Part shown: positions 47,000 to 60,615 of the stretch, one piece after another
Position numbering within the stretch: position 1 is the first letter of the stretch
Layout: every line of letters starts with the position of its first letter
NCBI RefSeq assembly: GCF_027942865.1
Contig: NC_134529.1
Location: 19,024,467 to 19,088,466 of the forward strand
Length of the DNA stretch: 64,000 bases
Origin: Odontesthes bonariensis
Taxonomy: Eukaryota; Chordata; Actinopteri; Atheriniformes; Atherinopsidae
Direction of reading: 5' to 3'
Made by a program: the position numbers and the translations under genes
The notes under the pieces: model-generated
The model's database searches: none
Seen by the model: only the letters and a program-made list of their open reading frames with translations
Told to the model about the DNA's origin: nothing

Positions 47000-49900
47000 T
47001 CCCAGCATGAGTCATAACAGTAAAGGAGCAGAGAAAAAAATACATAAAAAGCAAAGCATGTCAGTGTCATTTCCCATCACCAACTGTCAGCCTTCGATGA
47101 TGCCGATGACACACTCGCAGCAGGTCACACACGCAGGGCCTTGACATTAACATTTCCCAACAGCAAAATGTGAGTACTGTTGTGGCTGTTTTAAAAAAAA
47201 AAAAAGAAAAAGAATTGTCCATTCGAGTGGGTTTTCTGCTTGCTGTCAACATGCATTTGTCTTGAACTCTTTGGAAATGCCCTGACTATCGGGTGATCTC
47301 ACAACAAGAGTAGAACAGCAAACACCGAGAGCAGCACAGACTGCGCACTTGCGTGCAGTTTAACCCACTATTCGAGGAGCTCACACTTTTCCAATTCAGG
47401 AGAAATGCACACGCTATCCTTGTTGATCTTGGGTGGATGTGTCGTAACCGGATTGAATTATTGATCTGAAGAAGAAATCCTTTGGGGAATTCTCTGAACG
47501 ACCACAAACGCCTATTTAGAAGTGCCAGGAGGCAAGTGGTCTTGGTCCTGGTGCTTGTTCTCAGAAAAAATTAAATAAAATAATGAAAGAAAGAAAAACG
47601 CCCCCAAAAATGAGTACTGAGCTGCTGTAATGCACTTGTGCACACACTGGCTATAGTCAGCTTTGCATAAAGAGCTGTAGGATGGGTGCATCAGATAATT
47701 ATTGGTTGAGTGCCAAGCAGACCCATAGGGAGCCTTTCCCTTTCAGTCAACTCAACACTTTCTTGCCAAAAAATCTATGTAATACATAATGTTCAGCTAT
47801 AGGTTGCTATTTTTGGCTGGTCCTAGACCCGGTGTGCATAGGCCCAGGTTTTATCCAGAGGAATGGATGGATTTTTTTATAACGGCATGGTTATTGCTTG
47901 GTTAATTTTTTTTCATCTTCTTTATGTCTAAACCTTTTTTTCCCCCTTAATTCTTTGAGAATATGATAGGTCCAGTGTATTTTCGTGCAGCAGAGTTCCG
48001 TCTACATGAATAAATTATGATGCCTGCCTGTGAGATAGGCTGGGAGGCACTGCATCTGCCTATGCACACAAATGGTCTCTGTGCAGCTCAGAGCGCACCG
48101 ATTACCATTCCGAGCACAGCACTTCTGGTCAGAAATGGAGCCGGGGTCGGTGGCTGACAGCAGTCCGGGGGCAAAAAAAGGGGAGGATAAAGCCGACAAT
48201 GGCAGCAACCTTTCACTCAATCTGGATTAACTCGCGTTGAGCTCTGCCTCGCCGAGAAAAAAAACTCGTGAAAGCGACACGAACATCTGGTCGGATTCAG
48301 CGCAACACCGGCCACTCGCAGCGGTGTATGTTGAGGCGGCTTGTCGCTACAAAGGCGTTTTCTCCTTCTTCTGGAGGTGCACGCAGGCAGATGCGCAATA
48401 GAGGCGACCCCGCACAGTTGCAGAACCACACCGGGACCCTCCGGGCTGTGGGTTTTTTTTTTTCTTTCTTTCTTTTTTCTTTTTTTTCTCTCTCTTCCCC
48501 GCTCTCTCTTCAAATGGAGGAATCCGAGTAAAATTTCACTGGTGTGAGACAGGATATGGGTTCGTCCTTTATCTTGCTTATGGAATTCTTGAAGGGCAGC
48601 ACTGGCTTCGCAGGCCGTTACATATCATAGGAGCCAAGGCGCAGGTTTCGGGACACCTGAATTACCACCAAGAGGCACCGTCGGTCCCATCTCAGGCAGA
48701 CAGTATGCTCTCATTCCTCATGGGAGGAAAGACGCGCAAACCCATCCTACTCTGACTCGGCTTGATGTTTCATCTGCAAGGTAAATTCAATAATTGATAG
48801 AGTGAATTGCAGCTCTGAACTCTTCTTTTTTTTTTTTTAGGGGGGGGGGGGGTCTGTTTATGAAGAGGCAAGATATTGACTTGAAGTAGTTCTCTCAGGA
48901 CCCATTTGAATGGGCTCGCATCTTTTCCCTCGTGACAGGGGTTGTGGCTGTGTAACCCACCAACCCAGGACCTGTACCGCAAGGTCAAAAAGAAAAAAAA
49001 AGAAGGGATGCTGTCAGATAGAGATTTTTATTTTTAGTATCCTCTTGGCTGCATTCTGTGCTGCTTTTTTTTTCTCTCCTGCAGGTGAAACAGAGAATGG
49101 TGGCTGATGTGCCCATTATTCATTCTTCTCTCACAGACACGCAAGGAAAGGACTGATATCAACTGTGTTTTATTGCCTGCTTAGCAGAGGATGCAGTCAG
49201 TGGTTATAACCCGTGGTACAGATTACACACCAGTCCGCGATCAAGTCTGAATATTAGAATAAATAGCTAAACTGATAATAAGTCTGAGAGGAGAGATTCA
49301 TGCTGCCAGGTGACTGAAAGGGACAGGCACAAAATGTGATTATCATTAATGATGATGGTCCTGCCTTCTGTGGAGTGTTAGTTATCACATATCTTATTAT
49401 TCATGAGTGCCTGAGGCACCATTGTAACTGCTACACCAGTGAAACCAAGCCCACGCCTCATTTTGCCGCTCCTGTCGGCTCTTTGCTGCTGTGTGAATGT
49501 GCTCAGTGTCGGTGCTTCGGTGCTTCAACCTTCTCACTGATGGCAGAGAAGTGATAGATGGCTCCTCGGCGGCGGGCTGTTTCTGCACACCAGCTCCACA
49601 TTCGCTGACCCAAATTTGCACTCCCCTTCGAAAAAAAAAAGGAGAGCTTTTGTTTCCGCTGAAGAAGTGCTTCCATTAAGATTTTAGACTCGGATATGGC
49701 TGCATACACATCCACCTGCTCCACATTTGAGAGATGCTTCGTGATTACGACTTAATAAGAGGGGAGATGTGTTTACATTATCTAGCCATTTTGTGGCTGG
49801 TGGGAAACACAGCTTTTGACACGGAAATATGAGTTTGTGGGTGCAGAGATTGTAGTTATTTTCAGCTGCCCTTGTTTTACCACAAAGAAACAAAAAGCCT

Positions 49901-50888
49901 GCATGTGGAGTATGTCATCATTTCAACCACTGAAGCACATTTTTTCTATGTTGTTTAGAATTCCTCTACCGTAAACTGCATTTGAGATGACAAATGTGAA
50001 CATCTACTACACAATTACAGTCGCCTTATTATGATTACTGGCTGAGATCGTTCTGTATCATTTTTGGAATCCTCTCCAGTCATCTGTATGAAAAACAGCT
50101 GGATGAGCCTTACAGAAACATCAAATTCCATCAGTACCTCTGCATTGTTTCTCAGTGTTTAGTCTCCCATCGTCTGCTGTGGTTTGATGGCACCACCTGT
50201 TTATTCTGAGGTATTTAACGTTTGACATTCCCCATTTGGGTTTCTAACCAAATTAAAAAGAGAGCCCAATTACTTAGGTCCAATCCTGATTCCTCCCCTT
50301 GGCCCTAACCCTCTGTTTTGCAGGGATAAGGTGTCCCGTTTTCCTTTGGGGATTGAGGAGCAGTGCTTATCTAGCAATCCAAATCAACACCTCAATTTAT
50401 GGGCTTGATGACTGACACACTTGAACCTAAAGAAGTAAAAGGAAGCCTCATCCCTGCAAAAGTGAAGGGTAGGGCTAAGGATCGGAATTGGAATCAGGCT
50501 GTGGTTTAACACCGTGGTGAATATTCACCAAAGGAGTTCACTTTAAGAGCTGGTGGTGGAGGATTCTGCATTGATCGGAAGAAAAACACCTCAAGTCATG
50601 AGCCCCTCAAACGGGGATGGTGCTAGAATGAAAAGCTGTACCAGATTTACAATTTACATCGAGCTCAGAATGTGAATTTGTCAGCCAGTGAGCTAGATTA
50701 CACCACGGAGAAGATAGAAGTGTTCTGACGCCTCACCTGTGAGATATTCAGCAGATCAAGTTATCACTGATGATCTTGTGTTGCAGTGTGAAGGAAAACA
50801 CTTGGAATTACAAGGGGGAGATGTAGATGCTGATGAACAGCACTTCTATTGATGCAGTGGGCTCTGCTTAGTATGCTATCCCCCTGGT

Positions 50889-50922
<34 letters not shown>

Positions 50923-52660
50923 GCTTTTCACACCAGAAAATAATTTCAACTGCATCAGATTTCCCATCAACTCATTTGGGTTTTTATGACGTGCCAGACT
51001 GGGGAAAAGGGTAATGACTGAAACATTAATCCAACACAAAATTAGCTGAGTGTGCAGTCTCCTTATCGCCTCTGTGTCATAAATGCTACAGTGGGTCTCT
51101 AACGTGGCCTTCAACCAGAAGATTTGTTCTAAATATTATTAGGTAATCTGACAATCGGCCACTGATTACATCGCACCCAACGCTGAGGTTTTCTGAGTTG
51201 CCATGGCATCCGGGCTGTCACCCAGAAGCTATCACACTCTAACATGTGCAGACTTTGTAGGAAAATGGTGTCACAGCACATCCCCACATTCACAAAAAAA
51301 AAAAAAAAAAAAGTTTAAAGGTCCACAACGGCATCAGTGTTTGATCCGGATGTTTGGACTCGGGCTACACAGCCATTTACCCGACGAAATAGCATTTCTA
51401 CCAGCTCAGTCAAAATATGATCCACTTCAGCACATGCAGCAGCTCCATTTGGCCTCATAAAACGAGCCGGCCGAGGACCTGTTTCACTGCTTTGTCGATA
51501 CCATTTTGCCATCATGTAGCAGCATCGGTTTACCTCCTTGACACAACGGGAGTTTATTTTTGGCAGCAGCAGACGTCCGGCTGCTCTTCTCTGACTGAGA
51601 CGCTGCAAGTTGCTGTTGCTGCCTCGACCTGCTGTGGAGCCATAGGCAGATCTCATTAACTTCAGGGCAGCTTTCCCTGATTTCCTGCCCAGACATGGAT
51701 TGTAGAACCTTTTCTCACATGAGCTCCAGCATAAGTTATACCATCTGAAAACATATCCCCCTCCCATGACCTCACCAGCGGATTGGCGTACAGCGTGCTG
51801 CATAAGTCTTTTCTTGGCGAACGCTACCCCAGGGAGACCATAGATATCCTCTCCTACGGTGTGCCGCTGCTGCACATGAATGCGTCTCAGTAGCTGGAGG
51901 TTGTTGTGTGGTGGAGCTGCCTCTATTAGGCACAAATCCACCCACTGGTGTGCATGTGTGGGAGTGGGGCTGTCAGTCTGTTCTGTTCTCTGAGGTTGTA
52001 AACTTACATCTGATTGACCGAGAAGGAGATTCTGCTTGATTTATCGATACGATCGTCTGCTTTCTTGTTTGTTTGGGGTTTTTTTTCTGGGCTTCCTGAG
52101 TTGCTTCACTGTAATACGAAGCGCAAACCTGGACAACAATAATTTTCTGGGGGGGTGTGACATTTAAAGCTGAAGTGTGGGATTGATGAATGCATTAATT
52201 GATTATCTACTTACTTGTTCACGTATCTGATGAGTGCAACCTGTTATGCAAATCTCTGTGGAGCACCCATAATTAAATGCAAATGAAGGAGAACGGCAAC
52301 AGATATTTCTGGCCAGGTCTCTGCAGCGGGGGTGGAGGAGCGGGAGGGCAGATGTCCTTTTGTCCGCACAGAACAGATTTTGGAAGGATTACCATTGCAA
52401 CCGCTCTCCTCACGTTTGGCTGGGTTTTTCAGCAGCAGTAAATAAATAAATGAATCAATTAAAAAAAAAGCCTCATCTCCCAAGGGTGAGTAAGTATCAT
52501 GTTTTCAGCAACAATCGAGGCTGGAAGTAGCAGGTCCTCTCTGCCTCATTGCACAGCCATGGGACCGTACCATCCAGTCAGAGCTGAAGGTGGTCGACGT
52601 GCACACACTTAGTGCACCTCAGTTTTTCAAGCCTATTCTTTGATACACGTGAACCCACAC
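47000..52660. other. Gene-poor region; probable lrfn5 5' UTR exon and intron
   Basis: I see no supported coding exon. A CpG-richer stretch at about 48000-48780, ending at a donor (CATCTGCAAG, then gtaaatt) at 48780, may be a non-coding first exon of lrfn5, whose coding exon has its own acceptor 25 bases before the ATG. Homopolymer and pyrimidine runs occur at 48452-48510. A (CA)n run is at 50892-50921. A 208-codon open frame on the minus strand (51315-51941) begins with GTG, has no recognised domain and is treated as chance. Confidence 0.4.
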
Positions 52661-52663
52661 ATG

Positions 52664-54123
52664 TACAGTCATGTGAAAAAGAAACAACACCTTCTCTCAA
52701 ATCTAACATTTCACATACCGGGACGCGTTAAAAAATATCTCCTTGTCCTTACCAGGTCCTGAAATAAGGTAAAGAATGAAAAACTACACATGACATGTTA
52801 CACTGTGTAAATGAAAAAGAAACATGAACCAAAATGCAGAATTAATGTGTGATTAAAAACAAGTACGCCCTTACTGCTTCCATAGGACTTAAGGGGATAA
52901 GTGGCAGCCAGGTGCTGCTAAATGAATGCAGTTGGTTCAGAGATCATCACCAGGTTTGAGCACCTCTATAAAAGCAGATGTTTTGGGAATTTGTTGGTCT
53001 TTCAGGTGTGTGTTAACGCAATGCCATGGAGGAAAGACATAAGCAGTGATCTTGGAGAAGCAATTCTTGCTGCCCATCAATTTGAGAAGGGTTATAAGGT
53101 CATTTCCAAACAATTTGGAGTCCATCGTTCCGCAATAAGAACGATTATGCACAGGAGGAAAACATTCAAGACAGTTGCTGATATTTAGGGGTGGACGTCC
53201 TTTGCAAATTTGCACCAAGGTCAAACTGTGCTATGCTCAGAAAAATAAAGAAAAAAACCAAGAGCTAAATGTCAGACTCCACTGGCCTCAGTTAGCATGT
53301 TAAATGTTAAAATGAATCCCAGTACTTATCCACAAAGACAGAGCAAGAATGGCTTGCTTGGAAGGGTTGTCAGGAGAAAGCCTCTTCTCTCTAAGGGAAA
53401 TGGAAGCACAGCTTAGGTTTGCAACCAAAGTTGAACAAACCACAAGAACTCTGCAAAAAGTTTAGGCCAAAGTTTAAATGTTTGGTCATGGTGCCCAGTA
53501 CCATGTTTGGTAAAAAAGCAAAAATACCATATAAGTAAAAATATCACATACCAACTGTTAGGCATGGTGTTGGAGGGCGATTATTTGGGCCTCAGGATCT
53601 TGGCACCTTGTCTTTAAGTCCACCGGGAACTCCTCCATATGCCAAAAAATTCTGAAGTAAAATGTGAGCCCAGCTCTTTGATCCTAAACACAGCAACAAA
53701 TCTACAATAGAATGTCTGCGTAAGAAAAGAATCGAGGTGTCCGGACCTCAGCCTGACTGAAATGCTGTTCTGGGAATGTAAGAGAGATGTGGAAAAAATC
53801 ATTAAAGTACCTTTGGAAAGCAGTGTGGACCAAAATTCCTCCAGAAATAAGTGAGAGACTGATAATGTCTAACAGAAAACTATTACCTCTAGTTATTGCT
53901 TCTAAAGGTGGATTGAACCATGGGGTGTACTTGGTATTTCACACTCTGCTTCTGTAATGTGGATTAGTTTTAGATGAGTAGATAATGAAACAGTGCAATA
54001 TGTCATGTGTCATCTGAGGTTGTATTTATCTCATTTTTACCTGGTGGACCAGATGATTTTATCATGTCCTGATATGTAAAACCGTAGAACTGAACCAGGG
54101 TCTTTTCTTTTTTCACATGAACA
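52664..54123 (+). mobile_element. Decayed Tc1/mariner transposon
   Basis: The ends are TACAGTCATGTGAAAAAGAAA (left) and the complement of a similar sequence (right, tttcttttttcacatgaaca). Inverted similarity extends about 200 bases inward, as in long-TIR fish Tc1 elements. Between them on the + strand is a broken transposase: the start MPWRKDISSDLGEAILAAHQ, a helix-turn-helix region (VISKQFGVHRSAIRTIMHRR), a stop after KTFKTVADI, and far downstream a remnant of the catalytic C-terminal part near 53740 (SLTEMLFWECKRDV). Stops and frameshifts make it inactive. Confidence 0.9.
52922..53800 (+). pseudogene. Tc1-type transposase remnant
   Basis: DNA-binding domain start at about 53023 and an early in-frame stop at 53186. 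The rest is recognisable only in shifting frames up to about 53800, where the SPDLNPIEMLW-like region survives in altered form. It is non-functional. Confidence 0.75.
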
Positions 54124-55728
54124 GATGTTAGACCTGCCACACAGGCAGGCTAAGAGAGCCATGCACATTCAGTAATGACTCTACACTCCATTTCTCATCA
54201 ACTCCACACCATACACCACCGCACAACCTAAATAAAATCCACGAATCTTGTGCGATTTGGTTAAGTTGTGTCTATTCATAAATGGGTCAGGAACAGACAT
54301 TTTATTCGCTCATGAAAATGTCAGTGTGCTCTCTCTAATAATATTCCTCCCCTCTATATTATGGGTCGTTTAAAGGCGACCTTGTTTCTGCTGCCTTGTC
54401 AGGCTGCAGTACTTCTTACCCGGCTGTCAAAAAGCAACCGCCGTCAGCGGATGCCACCAGGCTTCCGCTTTCCCCCACATGGCTGTGTGTGTCACTCCTG
54501 TCCTGTCTGATGTTTCCTATATGAGATTTTCCTCATACTCAGACTGGCAGGGTTATCGCACCATGAGCTGTGTGTCACTGCTCAGGTGCAGAAGAAGCCT
54601 TTGAAGCATGAAGTTTCTTAGTTGATATGTTATTTGCTGAGGCAAGATTTTCATGCATATTCTGCAACACCCATCGCAGAAACTGGGGGTATTACCAGCA
54701 AACCGCAGGAAGCTGCAATCATAAATCATCTGTTCTCTTCGGTATTCAAATTTTGTATTTTTTGAAGTTGCGGGATTTGATCTCTTGTTCCCTGCTTTTG
54801 ATTGGATCGCTGTTCCTTTCTGTGCTCTGTCATGGGAAACCCAGGGGGCTGAATATTGTACGTTCAACTAAAATGACACTGAATTTCAGTTCTAAATATC
54901 GAATATAAATCCATCTAACATCACTCGTGGCCTGACACATTGTGCGGTAGGACTGCAGAGCTGTGATCTGATCTCCAAGGCCTTAGTTATGAGATTCTAT
55001 ATCCCTGACAATGTCTCAGGATTCATCAAACGGATCCCTTCTTATCCCCCATCTCAGCTGTGTCATAAGTAAGAGTAGCAGCCGAAAGAGCAGAGAGAAA
55101 ATCAATAGCAAGGCATAGCACATCCTCACTGAGGCACCAGGCCGAATCATCCCTTCCTATTGGCGATATGATCCTGCGAGATATCAGTCTAATTCTTATG
55201 AGGCCCCGAATTGCCGGTCTAGACTTTCATCCTTCTGTACACAAACTTAAAAGGGCTGGTATTATCATATCAAAAAAGCATGATCAGGGGAGCTGGGGCT
55301 TAAAGGGAAAGCTGCCACAAAGACCATACATGATTACTGGGGATGTTTCACTCTCAAGTCTGTAGGTGACTAATTGGTTTCATGTCTAATTGCATGGCAT
55401 CTATTGTTTGTTCAGGCATCGACTTGCTTAGCTTCCTGCCCACATTTTGGATTCACTTCAAATCTGAGCTTTGAGCTGGCAATGATAGTGTTTCAAATCA
55501 GCGGAAAAGCCTGAACTTTCCAGGGCAGAATTCTGCAGTTTCTCATTTAAAGGGATGTTTCTTACTGTGTTTTTGATCAGAGCAACAAATATTAGACTTT
55601 GTTAAAGATGATACTAATCCAAAAGTTCATGCTTTGCATTTTTTACTGTTTGATTTAAAAACATCTTTTTTTTAAACAAGCTTCTCTTTTTTCTCTCCGT
55701 ACCCTGATGTTTTCTGTCTCTTTTTTAG
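54124..55728. other. Intergenic or lrfn5 intron
   Basis: No exon supported. The sequence is AT-rich without a recognisable repeat core. The stretch ends at the acceptor tctcttttttag (55728) of the lrfn5 first coding exon. Confidence 0.5.
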
Positions 55729-55753
55729 GTCTGTTCACTTGATTTAAAGCCAA

Positions 55754-58700
55754 ATGGAGTCGTTCCTGGTGTTTCTGATAGTCCTCGGTGTGGCTATAAA
55801 GGCACACAAAGTTCAAATCTGCCCCAAACGCTGCGTCTGCCAGATGCTTAACCCCAATTTGGCGACTTTGTGCGACAAGAAGGGCCTGCTGTTTGTGCCC
55901 CCGAACATCGACAGGCACACAGTGGAGATGCGGCTTGGGGATAACTTTGTGACCACCGTTAAACGCAAAGATTTTGCAAACATGACCAAGCTTGTAGACT
56001 TGACCCTTTCTCGTAACACCATCGGCTCCATTGTGCCTCATGCCTTCAAAGACCTGGAGAACCTACGAGCCCTTCACCTTGACAGTAACCGGCTGACCCG
56101 CATCACCAACGACACCTTCAGTGGCATGTCCAAGCTGCACCACCTCATCCTCAACAACAACCAGCTCACCCACATCCACAGTGGGGCCTTTAATGACCTA
56201 ACGGCGCTGGAGGAGCTGGACTTGTCTTACAACAACTTGGAAAGTGCCCCGTGGGTTGCCATCCAGAGGATGTCCAATCTCCATACGCTCAATTTAGACC
56301 ACAACATGCTCAGCTACATCCCAGAGGGAACTTTCTCTGGACTGCAGAAGCTTAAGAGGTTGGATGTGACGTCCAACAAGCTCCAAAAGCTTCCCCCTGA
56401 CCCTGTTTTCCAAAGAGCGGGGGTCCTGGCTACCTCTGGGATAATGGGTCCTTCGTCTTTCGCATTGAGCTTCGGAGGGAACCCGCTGAGGTGTAACTGT
56501 GAGCTGCTCTGGCTGCGGAGGCTGCGGAGGGAAGACGATCTGGAAACATGCGCCTCACCCCAGCACCTTGCTGGACGTTATTTCTGGACTGTTTCAGAGG
56601 AGGAATTCCTGTGTGATGCTCCTCTCATCACCCGGCACTCTCAGGTAAACTGAATTGTGCACTGTTAAGACATAATATACTCTACATACTCTCCACTGTC
56701 TGAGCAAGCATTTCCTTACTTAATCCAGGCTGGCACAGCAAATATTAGCTTTTGAGTTTGAGGAGTCGTCCAAGAACCCTTGGACATGACATGTCCAACC
56801 TGTGACCTGCAGTTAAGAGATTATTGTCAAATATATTGCTATTAAAATGCCAAGCCCTGTTGCCAAGCTTAGAGAGAAGTTATTTAGCAGGATTTGTACT
56901 CACCACTTTATTCAAGGTATTAGAAGGTTTATGATGGATTGGTTGTGAAGCTCTTGATACACGGTGGGAGTTCTCAGGAATTTAGTCACTGAGCCATGCA
57001 TCCAAACAGAATTATCTGATAAAGTCTCTGCCAAATAACTCCATCTATGTCAACTCATTTACATTCAGCAGACTTGCTCTGCATAATTGTAGAGAAAATT
57101 GACTTTTTTTCCCCAGCAAAACAGCGTATGTGTTTGAAGTAGTTCTCTCCTGCCTCTGCCTCAGGAGCTGCGAGCTTTAGAGGGTCAGAGTGTGACCCTC
57201 CGCTGTAAGGCCAGGGGCGACCCCGACCCCATTATCCACTGGATCGCGCCAGACGGACGCCTTATGTCCAACTCCTCCAGGGCTGTGGTCCACACAGATG
57301 GAACACTGGACATCCTCATCAGCACTGTCAAGGACTCAGGTCTGTTTACATTCTGGTGGCTGTGTTCATGTTGTTGACTGAACAAAATTTCTTGTTTGCT
57401 TGTGCACACATAAGCCTATAGGACTAAAGTATTTGTCTACACCACATGATAAAGTTGATAATGGAGGCACGCAGGCTGATGTACTGATAAAAGTCACAAG
57501 ACAATGAAAAGTGACTTGCTTTTCCTTCATATAGATAGAAATAGACCAGATGACACTTTTGGGGATTTTCCTCTTCTTCTTTGTGTTATATGTCTTGTTG
57601 TTTGATGTGAAAATCACAAGTCCACACCAAAAGGAGCTATTCCTCTCCACAGAAGACACTCCTTTTAATCTGTCTTGGTCGTGTCTTCATCACAATTGAA
57701 CTCATTAGCATATTACATGTCCCGTGGCTCGTCTCTCAGGTCTCCAACAAAAAAAATGAGCAGCTATCTTGACCAATCAGATCAGATTTGGCCGTTTGAA
57801 GTGGGGCCTTAAAGAGACAGGAGCTAAAACAAACCATGCCAGAAAGAAGGATACAAGAGGAGCTGTAACGATGCGCAGTATAGGAATTTATATATATTTC
57901 TTAAACAAGAACACATCGAAACTTACTCTAACAAGCCACCAACAGGAAATTATCATCTGGAAACTAAGCACTACATGGGCACTGTGTAAAGCAAGAGCCC
58001 GCATTTGATCCTTAACTCATTGAGCACTTGGTTATTTGTTCAAATTCGCAGCATGTAAAAGACACTCAAACTCACTGACTAACAGCTCCACAGCTGTAAG
58101 CCCAAAATGAACAACTTTGGTTTTAGTGAAAAAGAAAGACAGCTTGGAGAATTTTTAAATCCAGTCTCTACTTTTCCGTTTACCAGAACAGAGAATGTGA
58201 CTTATTAAATATTGGGGAGAATGCTAATCTCATCACTTCGTGTTTCAGGTTCCTTTACCTGCGTGGCTTCCAATCCGGCAGGAGAGGCTCAGCAGACGGT
58301 GGATCTGGTCATTGCTAAACTCCCTCATATCACCAACGATACAGTTGCAGAGCAGGAGCCTGACCCCGGATCATCAGATATCGCCACAGTGACCAAGACG
58401 GGGCCAGAGGTAGGAGGAGTTCCTCTGGGGAATGCAAAAACAAGCCAAGAGAAGAAAGTAGTAATCGCTGAGGCCACTTCTACCTCAGCCCTGGTCAAGT
58501 TCAACTTCCACAGGAGTATTCCTGGAATTCGCATGTTTCAAATCCAGTATAATGGGACATATGACGATTCACTAGTATACAGGTAAGCAAAAAGACTTCA
58601 TCTGCTATAAATTTATAGAAATAAAAGTCATGTTGTAGTGGGACATTGCTCAGAAACATTCATCTTTATTTGAAGTGTATGCAAACAAACTGAACCATAT

Positions 58701-60615
58701 TTCAAATCCTATGACCCTTAACTTCATAGTTGATTGTGAATGCTTAAATCCCCTTTTTATGGCCAGTCATTCAGAGCCAGGCCCGACTGTCGGGGTGATT
58801 TGTGGTATCTGTCAATCCAATGAGTAAGACAGGCTAATGCACTGTATCTGACTTATTATCTTTCGACTCGTAATCCCCCCTTGTGTATCATTTACTATGT
58901 GCCAGACCCTGATAATGCTTAATCAACAAAATCAAAATAGAATGTCAGCACCAAGCTGTGGACCCACAGGATGATGAAACAAGCCGTCCTCCAGCTTTTT
59001 ACAGAAAGCATCAGAGGCTTCAGTCCTATCTGAAGAACCGCCGCACACGGCATTCTTTCATCCCTACCTGCTTCCGCTTCATATTTAGTGGTAATCAGAT
59101 GTGATAGGATCATTGCGCAGTCTTTTATTTTATTTTATTTTTCTTCCATGAAAACACTTTGTGATTAGTGGCACACATGGTGTTTTAGCTGTGGCTGCAG
59201 GACTCAGGTAACATGAAAGACTTCCGTCTGCTATCCCGATGCAATGAACAAACGGAGGCATCCTGTGTTCCCAAGCAACCTTTTATCAGTGGTGTTGTTG
59301 AAAGAATAAATCAAATGTCACAAAAGATTGTGCCTAGACACATCTTAAATAGCCCCCTGAGAGATAAATGATTGTCATGTCATTTTATCCCAACAACAGT
59401 AAGCTGGATAATCTGATTTGCTTCAGTCCCTTTTCATTTAAACCTTCCTAATCTATGCCACAATTTACAAAGCTCTTCTCCTTCCACAGAATGATACCCC
59501 CATCTAGTAAGAGCATCCTGGTAAACAACCTGGCGGCTGGTACGCACTACGACTTGTGTGTGCTGGCCATCTATGATGACCAGGTGACTTCGCTTACTGC
59601 CACCAGGGTGATAGGTTGCATCCACTTCACTACTGAGCCACAGTACCTGAGATGCCATTTCATGCAGTCCCAGTTTCTTGGTGGCACCATTGTGGTTATC
59701 ATTGGAGGGATTATTGTGGCTTCTGTGCTCGCTTTTATCATCTTCCTCATTGTGCGCTACCGGGTGTGTAACCAAGGAGAAGCAGATAAGGTCAGTTCGG
59801 CATGATTCATTATGTCTTCCCCTCTTGTTCACGAATTTTCTTGGCTTTTAAGCAGGGATGTGTAATGGATTTGTTGCCATTCTTCTCTCTCTTGCCGCAC
59901 CTGTCTCCTGTAATGTCAGGCACTTGAGATGGGGGATATTCGTTCACTGAGCAGTGATGGACAGCTTCAGGGCTGTGGGATACCCAAGTCCCTCTCTAAG
60001 CAGGTGCTGCGTCCAGAGAAGAATGACAAGGAGTGCCTCAGAGTTGCCCTCCCGCCCCCAGAGCCAGCCAAGCAGCGACCGCCTGTCACTGTACCCTCCA
60101 CAAAAGCTTCTGTCCCTGACTGCACAGTCTCTACCGCTGCTGGTAGTCACAGTTGGCACCCAGCCTCCCCAGGAGCTCCAAGGCCCAAACGCTCCAGTGC
60201 TCCACCAAAACCCTCAGAGGCACGACGATCTGAAGCTCAGGCAGATGTTGAGCTCAATAACATGAACCGGAATAACTCGTCAGATGTTAAAACAGCTACT
60301 GGCTTCCCTCTCACGGTGCCTGGCCAGCCTGCCAAATGGACTGCCGCTCCCCGAGTACCGCGGCCCCACCAAGCTTCTCGACATTACATGACTGTGCCTG
60401 CAGGAGGGGTGAGGGTGAACCGCAGGCACTCGCTTAATGCAGACTCATATAGGGAGCGCTGCTATGTGGCCCACCCCAAAACTGGGGCCAGCCTGCGCTC
60501 CAAACGCAGCCTGTCAATGAGCGGAGAGCTGCCACAGCTCGAGAGCACAACAAACTTTCGCCAGGCCAGGGACAAACTCTCCAAGTCTGAGTGGCTGCTG
60601 GAGAGCACCTTATGA
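55754..60615 (+). CDS. lrfn5: Leucine-rich repeat and fibronectin type III protein 5 (SALM5)
   Basis: Single-pass neuronal adhesion protein of the postsynaptic membrane; mammalian SALM5 binds LAR-type receptor phosphatases and promotes synapse formation. Exons 55754-56644, 57165-57339, 58249-58582, 59490-59790 and 59920-60615: 2397 nt, 798 residues, against 719 in human. Domains: signal peptide (about 1-17); LRRNT cysteines in CPKRCVC; seven leucine-rich repeats, about 50-220; LRRCT ([15 protein letters not shown], about 245-295); Ig domain with [11 protein letters not shown] and [14 protein letters not shown] (298-385); FNIII (about 415-515, [20 protein letters not shown]); transmembrane helix at about 530-555 ([20 protein letters not shown]). 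Extracellular identity is closest to LRFN5, including the LATSGI and ALSFGGNPL phrases. The cytoplasmic tail ends SEWLLESTL, unlike human LRFN5 and like LRFN1/2/4. All junctions are GT-AG and the phases close. Confidence 0.95.
57765..57890. repeat. Possible MITE fragment in lrfn5 intron 2
   Basis: The stretch ggccttaaagagacaggagc near 57805 resembles ends of a common fish short repeat. Only one end was recognised. Confidence 0.25.

Noticed and set aside
48217-48531. Overlapping frames on both strands in the CpG-richer region
   Set aside because: Lysine or phenylalanine runs come from a poly-pyrimidine tract; better explained as a 5' UTR exon.
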